Source: Pseudomonas sp. ACN8 (GTDB lineage Bacteria; Pseudomonadota; Gammaproteobacteria; Pseudomonadales; Pseudomonadaceae). From it: DNA of 64,000 nt. The stretch covers positions 94,941 through 158,940 of the forward strand of contig NZ_MRCS01000006.1 in assembly GCF_002303925.1 (NCBI RefSeq), written 5' to 3'. Of this stretch, positions 17,781 through 27,124 are shown piece after piece. Position 1 is the first letter of the stretch. Each line of letters begins with the position of its first letter. The position numbers and the translations under genes are program-made. Under the pieces are notes generated by a model. It had not been told where the DNA came from. It did not search any database and worked only from the letters and a program-made list of their open reading frames with translations.

Positions 17781-18632
17781 ATGAGCAAACCAGACGACGA
17801 TACGCTGATCGCGGTGCCCTTCGGGGCATTGCACAAATGGCATGGGGGAATGCGCGAGGCATTCGCCCATATCGATGAGCCCGACGCCCTGCAACACCTG
17901 GCGTCGGCGTTGGCGCAGATGGTGTCCGTCGAGTCGATGATGATCAGCCTGGAACGCAAGGACCGCGCACCGCAGCTGCTGCATCAGCGCGGGATTGCCC
18001 AGGAGTATCAGGTCTCGATTCTGGAGCGCTATTTTGCCGGTGGTTATTTGCTCGACCCATTCTGCCTGGCGGTGGAGCAGGGCTTGGCGCAAGGCTTCTA
18101 TCATCTGGAGGAGATTGCCCCGGACAACTTCTTCGACAGCGACTACTACAAGTCCTATTACCTGAAGGCGGGTTGCTCGGAAGACAGTTACTACATCGTC
18201 GATATCGGCAATGACACGAAGATTTCCGTCAGCCTCTATCAGGGTTTCGGCGGCGAATGCCTGAGCGCCGAACAGCTGAATCTGCTGCGTGCCGTAGAGC
18301 CATTGGTGCGCGAATTCATCAGCGAATTCAGTCAACGGGGAATGCTGCGCAGTAGTGAGATCCAGTGCGATAAAGACCAGGGCCTGCGCGATGATCTCAA
18401 GCACCGGGTGCAGTCGGCGTTCGAGCATTTCGGCAGCGACCTGCTCACCGAACGTGAGCGACAAGTGGCGCATATGGTGTTGCGCGGGCATTCGGTGAAA
18501 TCCACGGCCAGCCAGATGAACATCTCACCGGAAACCGTGCGCATGCACCGCAAGAACCTGTACCTGAAACTGGAGGTGGGGTCGCAGTCGGAGTTGTTTG
18601 CGCTGTTTATCGAGTGGTTGCGCAAGCATTAG
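17781..18632 (+). CDS. LuxR-type HTH transcriptional regulator
   Basis: This 283-residue protein has a GerE/LuxR helix-turn-helix at its C-terminus (LLTERERQVAHMVLRGHSVKSTASQMNISPETV, ends shown). The preceding ~210 residues are not an obvious autoinducer-binding or receiver domain, so the signal is unknown. I chose the ATG at 17781 after GCGGGG. An in-frame ATG at 17724 overlaps the aminotransferase stop as ATGA and would add 19 residues, which would imply translational coupling. Either way it is cotranscribed with the aminotransferase and probably regulates that set. Confidence 0.88.
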   Translation: MSKPDDDTLIAVPFGALHKWHGGMREAFAHIDEPDALQHLASALAQMVSVESMMISLERKDRAPQLLHQRGIAQEYQVSILERYFAGGYLLDPFCLAVEQGLAQGFYHLEEIAPDNFFDSDYYKSYYLKAGCSEDSYYIVDIGNDTKISVSLYQGFGGECLSAEQLNLLRAVEPLVREFISEFSQRGMLRSSEIQCDKDQGLRDDLKHRVQSAFEHFGSDLLTERERQVAHMVLRGHSVKSTASQMNISPETVRMHRKNLYLKLEVGSQSELFALFIEWLRKH

Positions 18633-18650
18633 CAGACAACGCAGATCAAC

Positions 18651-18751
18651 TGTAGGAGCGAGCCTGCTCGCGAAGAACCTGAGATCGCCACGGGGTGTCA
18701 GGCAGCCAGTTTCATCGTTCACGAGCATCGCGAGCATGCTCGCTCCTACAG
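18651..18751. repeat. REP pair (REPIN-like)
   Basis: A plus arm TGTAGGAGCGAGCCTGCTCGCGAAGAACC and a minus arm CATCGCGAGCATGCTCGCTCCTACA lie after the LuxR-type gene. Confidence 0.88.
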
Positions 18752-18793
18752 GTGTAATTGATCGGCCACAGATTTTTTGACCAACCCGGAACC

Positions 18794-18886
18794 CTGTAGG
18801 AGCGAGCCTGCTCGCGAAAAACCTGAGAGCACCGCGTTCATCCAGAAAGCGCATGCCATCATTCACGTCCATCGCGAGCAGGTGTT
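18794..18886. repeat. Second REP pair, right arm truncated
   Basis: A plus arm CTGTAGGAGCGAGCCTGCTCGCGAAAAACC is followed by a minus arm that starts CCATCGCGAGCAGG and then breaks off into the sequence next to the paaZ stop codon. The last ~12 bases of the arm are missing. Confidence 0.82.
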
Positions 18887-18889
18887 GCG

Positions 18890-20959
18890 TCAGTCTTCGC
18901 GTTTTACGACCAGGGTGAGAATGTCATAACTCGCCACCAGCTCACCCAACTGGTTGGTCACTTCCACATCCCACGCCACCACCCCTTGCGGGATGCCCTG
19001 AGGGCTCTTCTTGCCCTGATCGATCTTGCGCTTGCAGGTCAGGCGCGCCTGGATGGTGTCGCCGATGCCTACCGGGTTGATGAAGCGCAAGGTGTCCAGG
19101 CCATAGTTGGCCAGCACCGGGCCGACGCCAGGGGAGACGAACAGACCGGCCGCCGCCGACAGCACGAAGTAACCGTGGGCGATGCGCTTGCCGAACTGCG
19201 ATTCCTTGGCCGCGATCTCGTCGAAGTGCATGTAGAAGTGGTCACCCGACAGGCAGCCGAAGTTCACCAGGTCCGCTTCGGTGACGGTGCGACGGTGAGT
19301 CAGCAGCGATTCGCCGATCTGCAGGTCCTGGAAGTGACGACGGAACGGATGCACGTCGGTTTCGATGACCTTGGCGCCGCGCACGTATTCGCCGGTGACC
19401 GCCGCCAGCATGGTCGGCGAACCTTGCACCGCCGCGCGTTGCAGGTAGTGCTTCACCGCGCGCAGGCCGCCGAGTTCTTCACCACCGCCAGCACGCCCCG
19501 GGCCGCCGTGCTTGAGTTGTGGCAGCGGCGAGCCGTGGCCGGTGGATTCGCCGGCGCAATGGCGATCCAGCACCAGCAAACGGCCGTGCCAGACAGCCGC
19601 GACCGGGATGGCCTTGGCGGCGATTTGCGGATCCTTGGTCACCAGGCTGGCCACCAGGCTGCCTTTGCCGCGAGCGGCCAGGGCCAGCGCTTCGTCGAGA
19701 TCGTCGTAGGCCATCAGGGTGCTGACCGGGCCGAACGCTTCGATATCGTGGGCACCGCCCTCGGCGTGCGGGTCGCGGGCCTGCAACAGGGTCGGGGCGA
19801 AGAACGCGCCTTTGTCGACATTTACACCACGGGGTTCGAAACCGTCGCGGGCGCCGAACAGCATGTCGCTGCTCTGCAACAGCGCTTCCAGACGTTCTGC
19901 CACGTCTTTCTGCTGGTCGTGGGAAGCCAGTGCGCCCATGCGCACGCCTTCGACCGACGGGTCGCCGACCACCACTTTGGCCAGGCGATCGCGCAGGCGG
20001 GTAGCAACGGCATCGATGTGTTTGGCCGGGACGATGGCGCGGCGGATGGCGGTGCATTTCTGCCCGGCCTTGGTGGTCATTTCCCGGGCGACTTCCTTGA
20101 TGAACAGCTCGAATTCTTCGTCATCCGGGGTCACGTCCGGGGCGAGGATCGCGCAGTTCAGCGAGTCGGCTTCAGCGTTGAACGGTACCGAATTGCGGAT
20201 CAGGTTCGGGTTGACCCGCAGCTTGGCCGCGGTGTCGGCGGAACCGGTGAAGGTCACCACGTCCTGGCCTTGCAGGCGGTCGAGCAGATCGCCGGTGCCG
20301 CCGATGATCAATTGCAGACTGCCCGCCGGCAGCAGGCCGGATTCGTCCATCAGGCGCACCACGGCTTCGGTCAGGTAGCTGGTGGCGCTGGCCGGCTTGA
20401 CGATGCACGGCATGCCGGCGAGGAAGCTCGGGGCGAACTTTTCCAGCATGCCCCAGATCGGGAAGTTGAACGCGTTGATGTGTACTGCCAGGCCACCACG
20501 AGGCACCAGAATGTGCGTACCGGCAAAGGTGCCCATTTTGCTCAGCTGCATGGCCGGGCCTTCGTGGACGATGTTGCCCGACGGCAGCTCGCGGGAACCG
20601 AGGCTGGCGTAGGTGAACAGCGTGCTGTTGCCGCCTTCGATGTCGATCCAGCTGTCGGCACGGGTCGCGCCGCTGTGGTGGGATATCGCGTAGAGCTGTT
20701 CCTTGCGCTCGCTCAGGTACAGGGCCAGGGCCTTGAGACGCTGAGCGCGCTGCTGGAAGTCCAGCGCCATCAAGCCACTGATGCCCTGGCGACGGCCGTG
20801 CTCGATGGCTTCGGCGAAGTCTGGGCGCTCCTCATGGGTGCGGGCGATTTCATGGCCGTCGATGGCGCTGCGCAGCACTTGTGCGCCCTGTTGACCGATC
20901 CAGCGACCGGCGATGAAACTCTGCAGGGTAGGGGCATGCAGTGTAGGTGAAGAGGACAT
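18890..20959 (-). CDS. paaZ: Bifunctional oxepin-CoA hydrolase / 3-oxo-5,6-dehydrosuberyl-CoA semialdehyde dehydrogenase PaaZ
   Basis: This 689-residue fusion opens the oxepin-CoA ring made by PaaABCDE/PaaG and oxidises the released aldehyde with NADP+. The N-terminal aldehyde dehydrogenase domain spans about 1-520, with C302 in GQKCTAIRR and the cofactor stretch [13 protein letters not shown]. The C-terminal MaoC-like hydratase spans about 540-685, with [15 protein letters not shown]. The start at 20959 (MSSSPTL) was chosen over an upstream in-frame one because it follows AGGAGCAATCGTG. It is last in the same-strand run after permease and porin. Fusion of both domains rules out the stand-alone dehydrogenase form. 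Confidence 0.96.
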   Translation of the reverse strand: MSSSPTLHAPTLQSFIAGRWIGQQGAQVLRSAIDGHEIARTHEERPDFAEAIEHGRRQGISGLMALDFQQRAQRLKALALYLSERKEQLYAISHHSGATRADSWIDIEGGNSTLFTYASLGSRELPSGNIVHEGPAMQLSKMGTFAGTHILVPRGGLAVHINAFNFPIWGMLEKFAPSFLAGMPCIVKPASATSYLTEAVVRLMDESGLLPAGSLQLIIGGTGDLLDRLQGQDVVTFTGSADTAAKLRVNPNLIRNSVPFNAEADSLNCAILAPDVTPDDEEFELFIKEVAREMTTKAGQKCTAIRRAIVPAKHIDAVATRLRDRLAKVVVGDPSVEGVRMGALASHDQQKDVAERLEALLQSSDMLFGARDGFEPRGVNVDKGAFFAPTLLQARDPHAEGGAHDIEAFGPVSTLMAYDDLDEALALAARGKGSLVASLVTKDPQIAAKAIPVAAVWHGRLLVLDRHCAGESTGHGSPLPQLKHGGPGRAGGGEELGGLRAVKHYLQRAAVQGSPTMLAAVTGEYVRGAKVIETDVHPFRRHFQDLQIGESLLTHRRTVTEADLVNFGCLSGDHFYMHFDEIAAKESQFGKRIAHGYFVLSAAAGLFVSPGVGPVLANYGLDTLRFINPVGIGDTIQARLTCKRKIDQGKKSPQGIPQGVVAWDVEVTNQLGELVASYDILTLVVKRED

Positions 20960-21017
20960 CACGATTGCTCCTGGTTTTGAAGGGTTGTGGCGCGGTCGCG
21001 ACCGCGCCATTCAGGGA

Positions 21018-22271
21018 TTACCAAAGCGCCAGGGTGTAGCCGACGATCAGCCGGTTTTCATCCAGGTCGGTCGTCAAGCCATTGCCGGATCGGAAGGTCA
21101 CGTTGCGCCAGCGCAGGCTGACGTTCTTCAACACACCGCTCTGGATGACGTAGCTGATATCGGTGTCGCGCTCCCATTCGCTTCCGTTGTCGACGGTGCC
21201 TGCCTTGACATGGGTGCCGTCGGTGTAGCGAGTCATGAAGGTCAGGCCGGGAATGCCTTGCGCCGCGAAGTCATAGTCGTAACGCAGCTGCCAGGAATCC
21301 TCGTCGGCGCGGGTAAAGGTGTTGAACGTCACCAGGTTGACCACATACGGATCGCCGCCGTTGAGGAACGGAAAGGCGCTGTCGCCGGACAATTGCTGGT
21401 AGGCGGCACTGACCTTGTGGGCACCGTGGGACACCGTGAGCATGCCGTTGAAGTTACGGTTGTCGATGCGCCCGGCCTTTTCCGCGCCGTCACCCCGGCT
21501 GTCGAAATAACGCAGGTCGCTGCGCAGGTTGAAGCCGTTGCCCAACGGTTGCGTATGCACCAGTCCGGCGAATTGCTGGCGATAGATCTGGTCGAGCTTG
21601 CCGTAGTAGTAGCTCAGGTTCAGTTGCGGACTGAACGCGTAGCTGCCGCCGCCGAAGTCGAAGTGATCGCTGGTGGCGGCGCCGAAGCCGATGTCATCGT
21701 TGCTGGAGGAGTCGCGCAGGTTGTCCTTGGTCAGGCGCCCGGCATTCACCGTCAGGCCGTCGATTTCCTGGCTGGTCAGCAAGCCGCCTTCAAAAGTCGA
21801 GCCCAGCAGGCGCGTGTCGTTGTAAGTCGCCACTGGCAACAAGGGTTGCAGGGTGCCGAGTTTCAATACGCTTTTGGAGACCCGCACTTTGCCGGTCAGG
21901 CCCAGTTCGCTGTACTCGTCGTCGGGCTCATGGCTCTGCGGGCCGAACGGCAGCAGGCCGGTGCCACGGCGATCCGGGCTGGAGTCGAGCTTGAGCCCCA
22001 GTTCGCCCAGTGCGTCGAGACCGAAACCGAAGGTGCCGTCGGTGAACCCGGATTCGATGCGCGCAGTGAATCCCTGAGCCCATTCTTCGGCCTTGGATTG
22101 CGGCGCGTTGTCCTGACGGAAATCGCGGTTGATGTAGTGGTTGCGCATATCAATGCGGGCCTTGCTGTCGCCGATGAAGTCGGCCATGGCGCTGGGGGCG
22201 ATCATGGGCAGACTCATTGCGGCGGCCAGCGAAAACAGTGATGGGTAAGACGTGGTACGTGCGGGCTTCAT
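21018..22271 (-). CDS. OprD-family outer membrane porin, phenylacetate-associated (PhaK-like)
   Basis: This 417-residue exported beta-barrel has a signal peptide ending at SAMA-DFIGDS and the OprD family N-terminal pattern KARIDMRNHYINRDFR. It ends in W, as expected for outer membrane barrel assembly (YTLALW). Located between the PaaL-type permease and paaZ, it matches the position of the phenylacetate-specific porin PhaK described in P. putida U, so it probably admits PAA or related acids. It starts 22 bp after the permease stop, consistent with one operon. Confidence 0.92.
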   Translation of the reverse strand: MKPARTTSYPSLFSLAAAMSLPMIAPSAMADFIGDSKARIDMRNHYINRDFRQDNAPQSKAEEWAQGFTARIESGFTDGTFGFGLDALGELGLKLDSSPDRRGTGLLPFGPQSHEPDDEYSELGLTGKVRVSKSVLKLGTLQPLLPVATYNDTRLLGSTFEGGLLTSQEIDGLTVNAGRLTKDNLRDSSSNDDIGFGAATSDHFDFGGGSYAFSPQLNLSYYYGKLDQIYRQQFAGLVHTQPLGNGFNLRSDLRYFDSRGDGAEKAGRIDNRNFNGMLTVSHGAHKVSAAYQQLSGDSAFPFLNGGDPYVVNLVTFNTFTRADEDSWQLRYDYDFAAQGIPGLTFMTRYTDGTHVKAGTVDNGSEWERDTDISYVIQSGVLKNVSLRWRNVTFRSGNGLTTDLDENRLIVGYTLALW

Positions 22272-22293
22272 TATTTTTATTCCCTGCCAATAT

Positions 22294-23940
22294 TTAGTGT
22301 TTGCTGGCGCCGGTGGCACCGATGCCGGTCATCGAGCGGATGAACTGCGCCAGATAACGGCCACGCTCAAGGGCTGCACGAGGCGAGGTGTCGGTGACGG
22401 AAAACAGCCATGCACTAAAGAACGCCAGGCTCATGGAAAACAGCGCCGGGTTGGAGTACGGGAACAGCGCCTTGTCGTGATGCATCACGTTGACCCACAC
22501 CGCCGGGCTCAGCACCAGCAAGACAATCGCCGAGACCAGTCCGGACAGACTGCCGAGAACCGCGCCGCGGGTGGTCAGGCCTTTCCAGTACATCGAGAGG
22601 AACAGCACCGGGAAATTCACCGACGCGGCGATGGCCAGCACCAGACCCGAGAGGAAGGCGATGTTCTGCGACTCGAACAGCAGGCCGAGGATGATCGCCA
22701 GCACACCGATGCACAGGGTGGCGATGCGCGACACGCGCATTTCTTGCTGCTCGCTGGCCTGGCCTTTGCGCATCACGCAGGCATACAGGTCGTGGGACAC
22801 CGCCGAGGCGCCGGACAGCGCCAGCCCGGCAACCACTGCCAGGATGGTGGCGAAGGCGACCGCCGAGATGAAGCCGAGGAACAGGTTGCCGCCTACTGCC
22901 TGGGCCAAGTGCACGGCGATCATGTTGCCGCCGCCGATGATCGCGCCGCTGGCGTCACGGAACGCTGGATCGGTGCCGACCATGACGATGGCGCCAAAGC
23001 CGACGATGATCAGCAGCAAGTAGAAGTAGCCGATGAAACCGGTGGCGTAGAACACACTTTTACGCGCTTCCCTGGCATCGCTGACGGTGAAGAAACGCAT
23101 CAGGATGTGCGGCAGGCCGGCGGTGCCGAACATCATGCCCAGCCCCAGGGATATCGCGTCGATCGGGTTGGACAGCAAGCCGCCGGGGGCCATGATCGCA
23201 TTGCCCTTGGCATGCACGGCGGTGGCGCCGGCAAACATCGCCTCAGTGCTGAAGCCGAAGTGCTTGAGCACCATGAACGCCATGAAGCTGGTGCCGAACA
23301 ACAGCATCACCGCCTTGATGATCTGCACCCAGGTGGTGGCGAGCATGCCGCCGAAGGTCACGTAGAACACCATCAACACGCCGACCAGCATGACTGCGTA
23401 GAGGTAGTCGATACCGAACAGCAACTCGATCAGCTTGCCGGCGCCGACCATCTGCGCCACCAGGTACATCAGGGCCACTGTCAGGGTGCCGAAGGCCGAG
23501 GTCAGGCGCACCGGGGTCTGTTCCAGGCGATAGGAAACCACGTCGGCAAAGGTGTACTTGCCCAGGTTGCGCAGGCGTTCGGCAATCAGGAACAGGATGA
23601 TCGGCCAGCCGGCCAGCACGCCCAGGGCGTAGAGCAAACCGTCGTAGCCATTGAGGAACATCATCGCGGAAATGCCGAGGAACGAGGCGGCCGAGATCAT
23701 GTCGCCGGCAATCGCCAGACCGTTCTGGAAACCGGTCATGCCGCCGCCAGCGGTGTAAAAGTCGCTGGTGGAGCGGGTGCGAAGAGCCGCCCAGCGTGTC
23801 ACGCCGAGGGTGAACAGCACAAACACCAGGAACATGCCGATGGCGTTCCAGTTCAATGGTCGGGACGCGCCGTCGGCGGCCATCGCAACATCAGTGACAG
23901 CCGCCAGCGGCAGCAGGAACAACGCAAGAAGGCGGTTCAT
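22294..23940 (-). CDS. paaL: Sodium:solute symporter, phenylacetate permease type (PaaL/PhaJ, ActP-like)
   Basis: This 548-residue inner membrane protein of the SSS family has about 13 hydrophobic segments and an N-terminal signal-like segment ([17 protein letters not shown]). General sequence would be called ActP (cation/acetate symporter). Its place between paaE, a DUF485 gene, an OprD porin and paaZ argues for PAA uptake. The ATG at 23940 overlaps the DUF485 stop by 4 bp (ATGA), so I prefer it to the GTG at 23949. The pairing with a DUF485 protein mirrors yjcH-actP. Confidence 0.9.
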   Translation of the reverse strand: MNRLLALFLLPLAAVTDVAMAADGASRPLNWNAIGMFLVFVLFTLGVTRWAALRTRSTSDFYTAGGGMTGFQNGLAIAGDMISAASFLGISAMMFLNGYDGLLYALGVLAGWPIILFLIAERLRNLGKYTFADVVSYRLEQTPVRLTSAFGTLTVALMYLVAQMVGAGKLIELLFGIDYLYAVMLVGVLMVFYVTFGGMLATTWVQIIKAVMLLFGTSFMAFMVLKHFGFSTEAMFAGATAVHAKGNAIMAPGGLLSNPIDAISLGLGMMFGTAGLPHILMRFFTVSDAREARKSVFYATGFIGYFYLLLIIVGFGAIVMVGTDPAFRDASGAIIGGGNMIAVHLAQAVGGNLFLGFISAVAFATILAVVAGLALSGASAVSHDLYACVMRKGQASEQQEMRVSRIATLCIGVLAIILGLLFESQNIAFLSGLVLAIAASVNFPVLFLSMYWKGLTTRGAVLGSLSGLVSAIVLLVLSPAVWVNVMHHDKALFPYSNPALFSMSLAFFSAWLFSVTDTSPRAALERGRYLAQFIRSMTGIGATGASKH

Positions 23941-24245
23941 CGGGCGCACTCCTGCTTGAGTTTTTCATTCAGCGGATCGATCACGTTGTTGGCGCGATAG
24001 ACATAGAACCCGGTCAGCGCAAAGGCCAGCCCGACGATGACGACACCCACCAGCATGCCCACGGTGGTCACGCCGCCGCTCAGGGATTGACCGAGGGTAG
24101 AAGGGGAGAAAGCTACCAGCAGCACGAAGCCGTAATAGATCACCAGCATGGCCAGGCTCAATGACCAGTACAGCTTCTGTTTACGGCGAACCAGCTGGAT
24201 GAAATCCGGGTGCTGGCGAATGAGTTCTACTTCATGGGGTGTCAT
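23937..24245 (-). CDS. DUF485 small membrane protein (YjcH-like)
   Basis: This 102-residue protein has two membrane segments (about 28-48 and 60-82) and a short charged C-terminus. DUF485 proteins are almost always encoded directly before ActP/PaaL-type symporters and are thought to be partner subunits. Here the stop overlaps the symporter start, so the two are translationally coupled. The start follows GGAGCGCGC. Confidence 0.9.
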   Translation of the reverse strand: MTPHEVELIRQHPDFIQLVRRKQKLYWSLSLAMLVIYYGFVLLVAFSPSTLGQSLSGGVTTVGMLVGVVIVGLAFALTGFYVYRANNVIDPLNEKLKQECAR

Positions 24246-24296
24246 GACGCGCGCTCCTTTGTTGTTTTTGTTTTGGGTGAAACTACGGCTCGGCCC

Positions 24297-24399
24297 CTGT
24301 AGGAGCGAGCCTGCTCGCGATGGTCGTCAACGATAACGCTGGGTGCCTGATACCCCGTGGCGATCTCGGGTCCATCGCGAGCAGGCTCGCTCCTGCAAG
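24297..24399. repeat. REP pair (REPIN-like)
   Basis: A plus arm TGTAGGAGCGAGCCTGCTCGCGATGG and a minus arm CCATCGCGAGCAGGCTCGCTCCTGCA sit between paaE and the DUF485 gene, inside a run of same-strand paa genes. They may partially separate the paaABCDE messenger from the transport genes. Confidence 0.88.
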
Positions 24400-24413
24400 G
24401 GTTTTGTGTTGAT

Positions 24414-25490
24414 TCAGAGCTGATCGAAATCCAGCACTACCTTGTCGCTGACCGGGAACGCCTGGCACGACAGCACATAACCGGCCGCCACTTCGTAGTC
24501 TTCCAGGGCGTGGTTGCTGTCCATTTCCACTTCGCCTTCGATGACCTTGCACTTGCAGGTCGAGCACACGCCGGCCTTGCACGAGTAGGGCAGTTCCGCA
24601 CCTTGCTCGTTACCCGCTTCGAGGATGCTCTGGCTGTTGCGCGGCAGGTCGAACGCCAGGGCGCGGCCGTCGCTGATCACAGTGATCTGGCTGACCGCCG
24701 CATCCACCTGGCGGGCGGCTTCACGGGCGGCGCGTTTTTGCTCGCTGCCGACGGCGGCGAACAGTTCGAAATGGATGCGCTCTGGTTGCATGCCCTTGGC
24801 CTTGAGGCTGTCGCGCACGGTCTCGGTCATTTCCTGCGGGCCGCAGATGAAGGCGGCGTCGAGGGCCTTGACGTCGAGCCAGCGGCTGAACAGTTGCTCG
24901 CATTTCTCGGCGTTGATCCGGCCGTTGTACAGGTCGACATCCTGCTGTTCGCGGCTGAACACGAAGATCAGGTTCAGGCGTTGCAGGTAGCGGTTTTTCA
25001 GGTCTTCGAGCTGTTCGCGGAATAGCGCCCCGGAGCTGGAGCGGTTGCCGTACAGCAGGGTGACGCGGCTGTGGGGCTCGGTTTGCAGGGTGGTCTTGAT
25101 GATCGACAGGATCGGCGTGATGCCGCTACCCGCCGCCACAGCCAGGTAATTGCCATGGCGCGCCGGGTCGAGCTCGACGCAGAAGTGCCCGGCCGGTGGC
25201 ATCACTTCCAGGGTGTGCCCGGCTTTCAGCTGTTCGTTGGCAAACGCCGAGAAGCGCCCACCCGCCACACGTTTGATGGCGACACGCAGTTCACCGTCGT
25301 TGACCCCGGTGCAGATCGAATAGGAGCGGCGTACTTCTTCGCCGTCCAGTTGGGTGCGCATCACCAGGTGCTGGCCTTGGGTAAAGTGGAAGCTGTCCTG
25401 CAAGTGCTGCGGAATCTCGAAGGCGATGGACACCGCGTCACGGGTCTCGGTGCGCACGTCCTTGATGGTCAGGCTGTGAAATTTGCTCAT
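24414..25490 (-). CDS. paaE: Phenylacetyl-CoA 1,2-epoxidase reductase subunit PaaE
   Basis: This 358-residue reductase passes electrons from NADPH to the PaaA di-iron centre. The FAD-binding domain carries RRSYSICTG, a nucleotide-binding domain follows (VAAGSGITPILSI, FICGPQEMTE), and the C-terminal plant-type [2Fe-2S] ferredoxin has the CxxxxCxxC cluster in SCKAGVCSTCKC with the fourth cysteine in VLSCQAF. The ATG at 25490 follows GGAGAACAACA. It is the last gene of paaABCDE, 34 bp after paaD. Confidence 0.96.
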   Translation of the reverse strand: MSKFHSLTIKDVRTETRDAVSIAFEIPQHLQDSFHFTQGQHLVMRTQLDGEEVRRSYSICTGVNDGELRVAIKRVAGGRFSAFANEQLKAGHTLEVMPPAGHFCVELDPARHGNYLAVAAGSGITPILSIIKTTLQTEPHSRVTLLYGNRSSSGALFREQLEDLKNRYLQRLNLIFVFSREQQDVDLYNGRINAEKCEQLFSRWLDVKALDAAFICGPQEMTETVRDSLKAKGMQPERIHFELFAAVGSEQKRAAREAARQVDAAVSQITVISDGRALAFDLPRNSQSILEAGNEQGAELPYSCKAGVCSTCKCKVIEGEVEMDSNHALEDYEVAAGYVLSCQAFPVSDKVVLDFDQL

Positions 25491-25524
25491 TGTTGTTCTC
25501 CAGCTGGGACGGCCGATTCGCCGC

Positions 25525-26058
25525 TCAGATGCACTTGAAATAGTCGAACGGTTCCCGGCAATCGATGCAGCGGTACAGCGCCTTGCAGGCGGTGGAGCCG
25601 AACTGGCTGAGGACCTCGGTGTGGGCGCTGCCGCATTGCGGGCACACAACCTGCGGGCTCTCACAGAGCAGGCTGCGTTTGCTGGTGCTGCCCTCGGGCG
25701 GCGCGATGCCATAGGCGCGCAGGCGTTCGCGGCCGCTGTCGCTGATCCAGTCGGTGGTCCAGGCCGGGGTCAACTTGCGCTCCAATTGCGGCGCCTTGAA
25801 TCCAGCCAGTTCCAGGGCTTCGCGGATGTCGCTCTCGATCACTTCGGTGGCCGGGCAGCCGGAGTAGGTCGGCGTGACCACCACGTGAAGGTGACCGGCC
25901 TGCCAATCCAGATCGCGGACGATACCCAGGTCAACCACGCTGACCACCGGCACTTCCGGGTCCATGACCTCTGCCAGAATCGCCCACGCGGCTGCCAGGT
26001 CGGTCGGTTGAGCCGGCCGGGCGCCGAGGTCGCTGGCGATCAGCTCACCAGGTTGCAT
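25525..26058 (-). CDS. paaD: Phenylacetyl-CoA epoxidase assembly subunit PaaD
   Basis: This 177-residue protein has an N-terminal MIP18/DUF59 domain (DPEVPVVSVVDLGIVRD and TPTYSGCPATEVIE) and a C-terminal zinc-ribbon with CPQC and CIDC pairs. PaaD is thought to help mature the iron centre of the epoxidase. The start at 26058 overlaps the end of paaC by 14 bp. The open frame continues upstream without a family-like sequence, so the start is fixed by MQPGELI. Confidence 0.95.
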   Translation of the reverse strand: MQPGELIASDLGARPAQPTDLAAAWAILAEVMDPEVPVVSVVDLGIVRDLDWQAGHLHVVVTPTYSGCPATEVIESDIREALELAGFKAPQLERKLTPAWTTDWISDSGRERLRAYGIAPPEGSTSKRSLLCESPQVVCPQCGSAHTEVLSQFGSTACKALYRCIDCREPFDYFKCI

Positions 26059-26806
26059 CGGGGTACGCTCGCGGCAGGAACTGCATTTCGGCCAGCAGGA
26101 TGCCCAGGTGTTCGGTGTGCAGGCCTTTGCGTGCATTCAGGTAGAAGTAGTTCGGCGCCGCAGGAACGGGCAGGGTGGCGCCGGTGAAAATCTGCTCGAC
26201 CCTGACCTGCCACTGAGCGGCCACGCTGGCGATGTCCGGGGTGATGCCGGCTTCGCAGAGGCGTTGCTCGCTGGCATCAAAGGCGATCAGTTCAACGGTG
26301 AAGCGCCAGACCTCGGGAATCGCCGCGAGCATGCGCTTGTGGCTTTCCTCGGTGCCGTCGCCCATACGCTCGATCCATTCGCCGGAGCGGCGCAGGTGAT
26401 AGGTCACTTCCTTCACCGCCTTGGCGGCGATCCCGGCGATGCGTTCGTCGCTGGACTGGCTGAGGCCCTGCAGCACCGGCAAATGCCAGGCGTCATAGAG
26501 GAACTGCTTGAGCATGGTCACCGCGAAGTCGCCGTTGGGTTGTTCCACCAGCAGCAGGTTGCGATAGGCGCGCTCGTCACGACGAAACGCCAGGTGATCG
26601 GCATCACGGCCGTCGTCCAGCAGTTCGGCGGCGTATTCCAGCCAGTTGCGCGCCTGGCCCACCAGGTCCAGGCCGACGTTCATCAGCGCCAGCTCTTCTT
26701 CCAGCGCCGGGGCCTTGCCGCACCACTGGCACAGGCGCTGGCCCTGGATCAGGGCGCTGTCGCCGAGGCGCAGCAGGTATTCGATCAGATCGGTCTTGTT
26801 ATTCAT
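26045..26806 (-). CDS. paaC: Phenylacetyl-CoA epoxidase structural subunit PaaC
   Basis: This 253-residue ferritin-like four-helix protein pairs with PaaA as the non-catalytic structural partner. Typical segments are EYLLRLGDSALIQGQRLCQW, LMNVGLDLVGQARNW and FLYDAWHLPVL. The start ATG at 26806 (MNNKTDL) is 8 bp after the paaB stop, and the end overlaps paaD, so the genes are tightly coupled. Confidence 0.96.
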   Translation of the reverse strand: MNNKTDLIEYLLRLGDSALIQGQRLCQWCGKAPALEEELALMNVGLDLVGQARNWLEYAAELLDDGRDADHLAFRRDERAYRNLLLVEQPNGDFAVTMLKQFLYDAWHLPVLQGLSQSSDERIAGIAAKAVKEVTYHLRRSGEWIERMGDGTEESHKRMLAAIPEVWRFTVELIAFDASEQRLCEAGITPDIASVAAQWQVRVEQIFTGATLPVPAAPNYFYLNARKGLHTEHLGILLAEMQFLPRAYPDATW

Positions 26807-26814
26807 GGTCGACC

Positions 26815-27096
26815 TCACATGTGCCCGACTTCGGCCGGCAGCTCGTAGAAGCTGGCGTGGCGGTAGACCTTGTCGTCCGACGGATCGAACAGCGGGTCTT
26901 TTTCATCCGGCGACGAGGCGGTGATCAATGCCGAAGGCACCACCCACAGGCTCACGCCTTCGCTGCGACGGGTGTAAAGCTCGCGCGCGTTCTCGATGGC
27001 CATGGTGGTGTCGGCGGCATGCACGCTGCCGACGTGCTTGTGGTTGAGGCCGTGCTTGCTGCGCACGAAGACTTCGAAGAGGGTCCACTCGGACAT
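26815..27096 (-). CDS. paaB: Phenylacetyl-CoA epoxidase subunit PaaB
   Basis: This 93-residue protein opens with MSEWTLFEVFVRSKHGLNHKHVG (ends shown) and contains ENARELYTRRSEGVSLWVV, the family hallmark. PaaB bridges PaaAC heterodimers in the complex. It lies 28 bp after paaA and 8 bp before paaC. Confidence 0.97.
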   Translation of the reverse strand: MSEWTLFEVFVRSKHGLNHKHVGSVHAADTTMAIENARELYTRRSEGVSLWVVPSALITASSPDEKDPLFDPSDDKVYRHASFYELPAEVGHM

Positions 27097-27124
27097 TTCA
27101 GTTACTCCACATCAGGTGGCCGGA

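Noticed and set aside
18598..18780. 60-codon open frame through a REP pair
   Set aside because: It translates REP sequence (GASLLAKNL type), a pattern that recurs at each REP.
18986..20950. 654-codon open frame opposite paaZ
   Set aside because: paaZ on the minus strand has all catalytic motifs; the opposite frame has a shadow-type composition.
22294..23940. Acetate symporter ActP as the role of the SSS permease
   Set aside because: The sequence fits the ActP family, but the position among paa genes with a PhaK-like porin favours phenylacetate transport. Acetate cannot be excluded.
22252..24000. 582-codon open frame on the plus strand opposite the paaL permease
   Set aside because: The translation is rich in H, Q, G, D and R with no family pattern. 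It is the antisense shadow of a high-GC gene with clear membrane segments and family identity on the minus strand.
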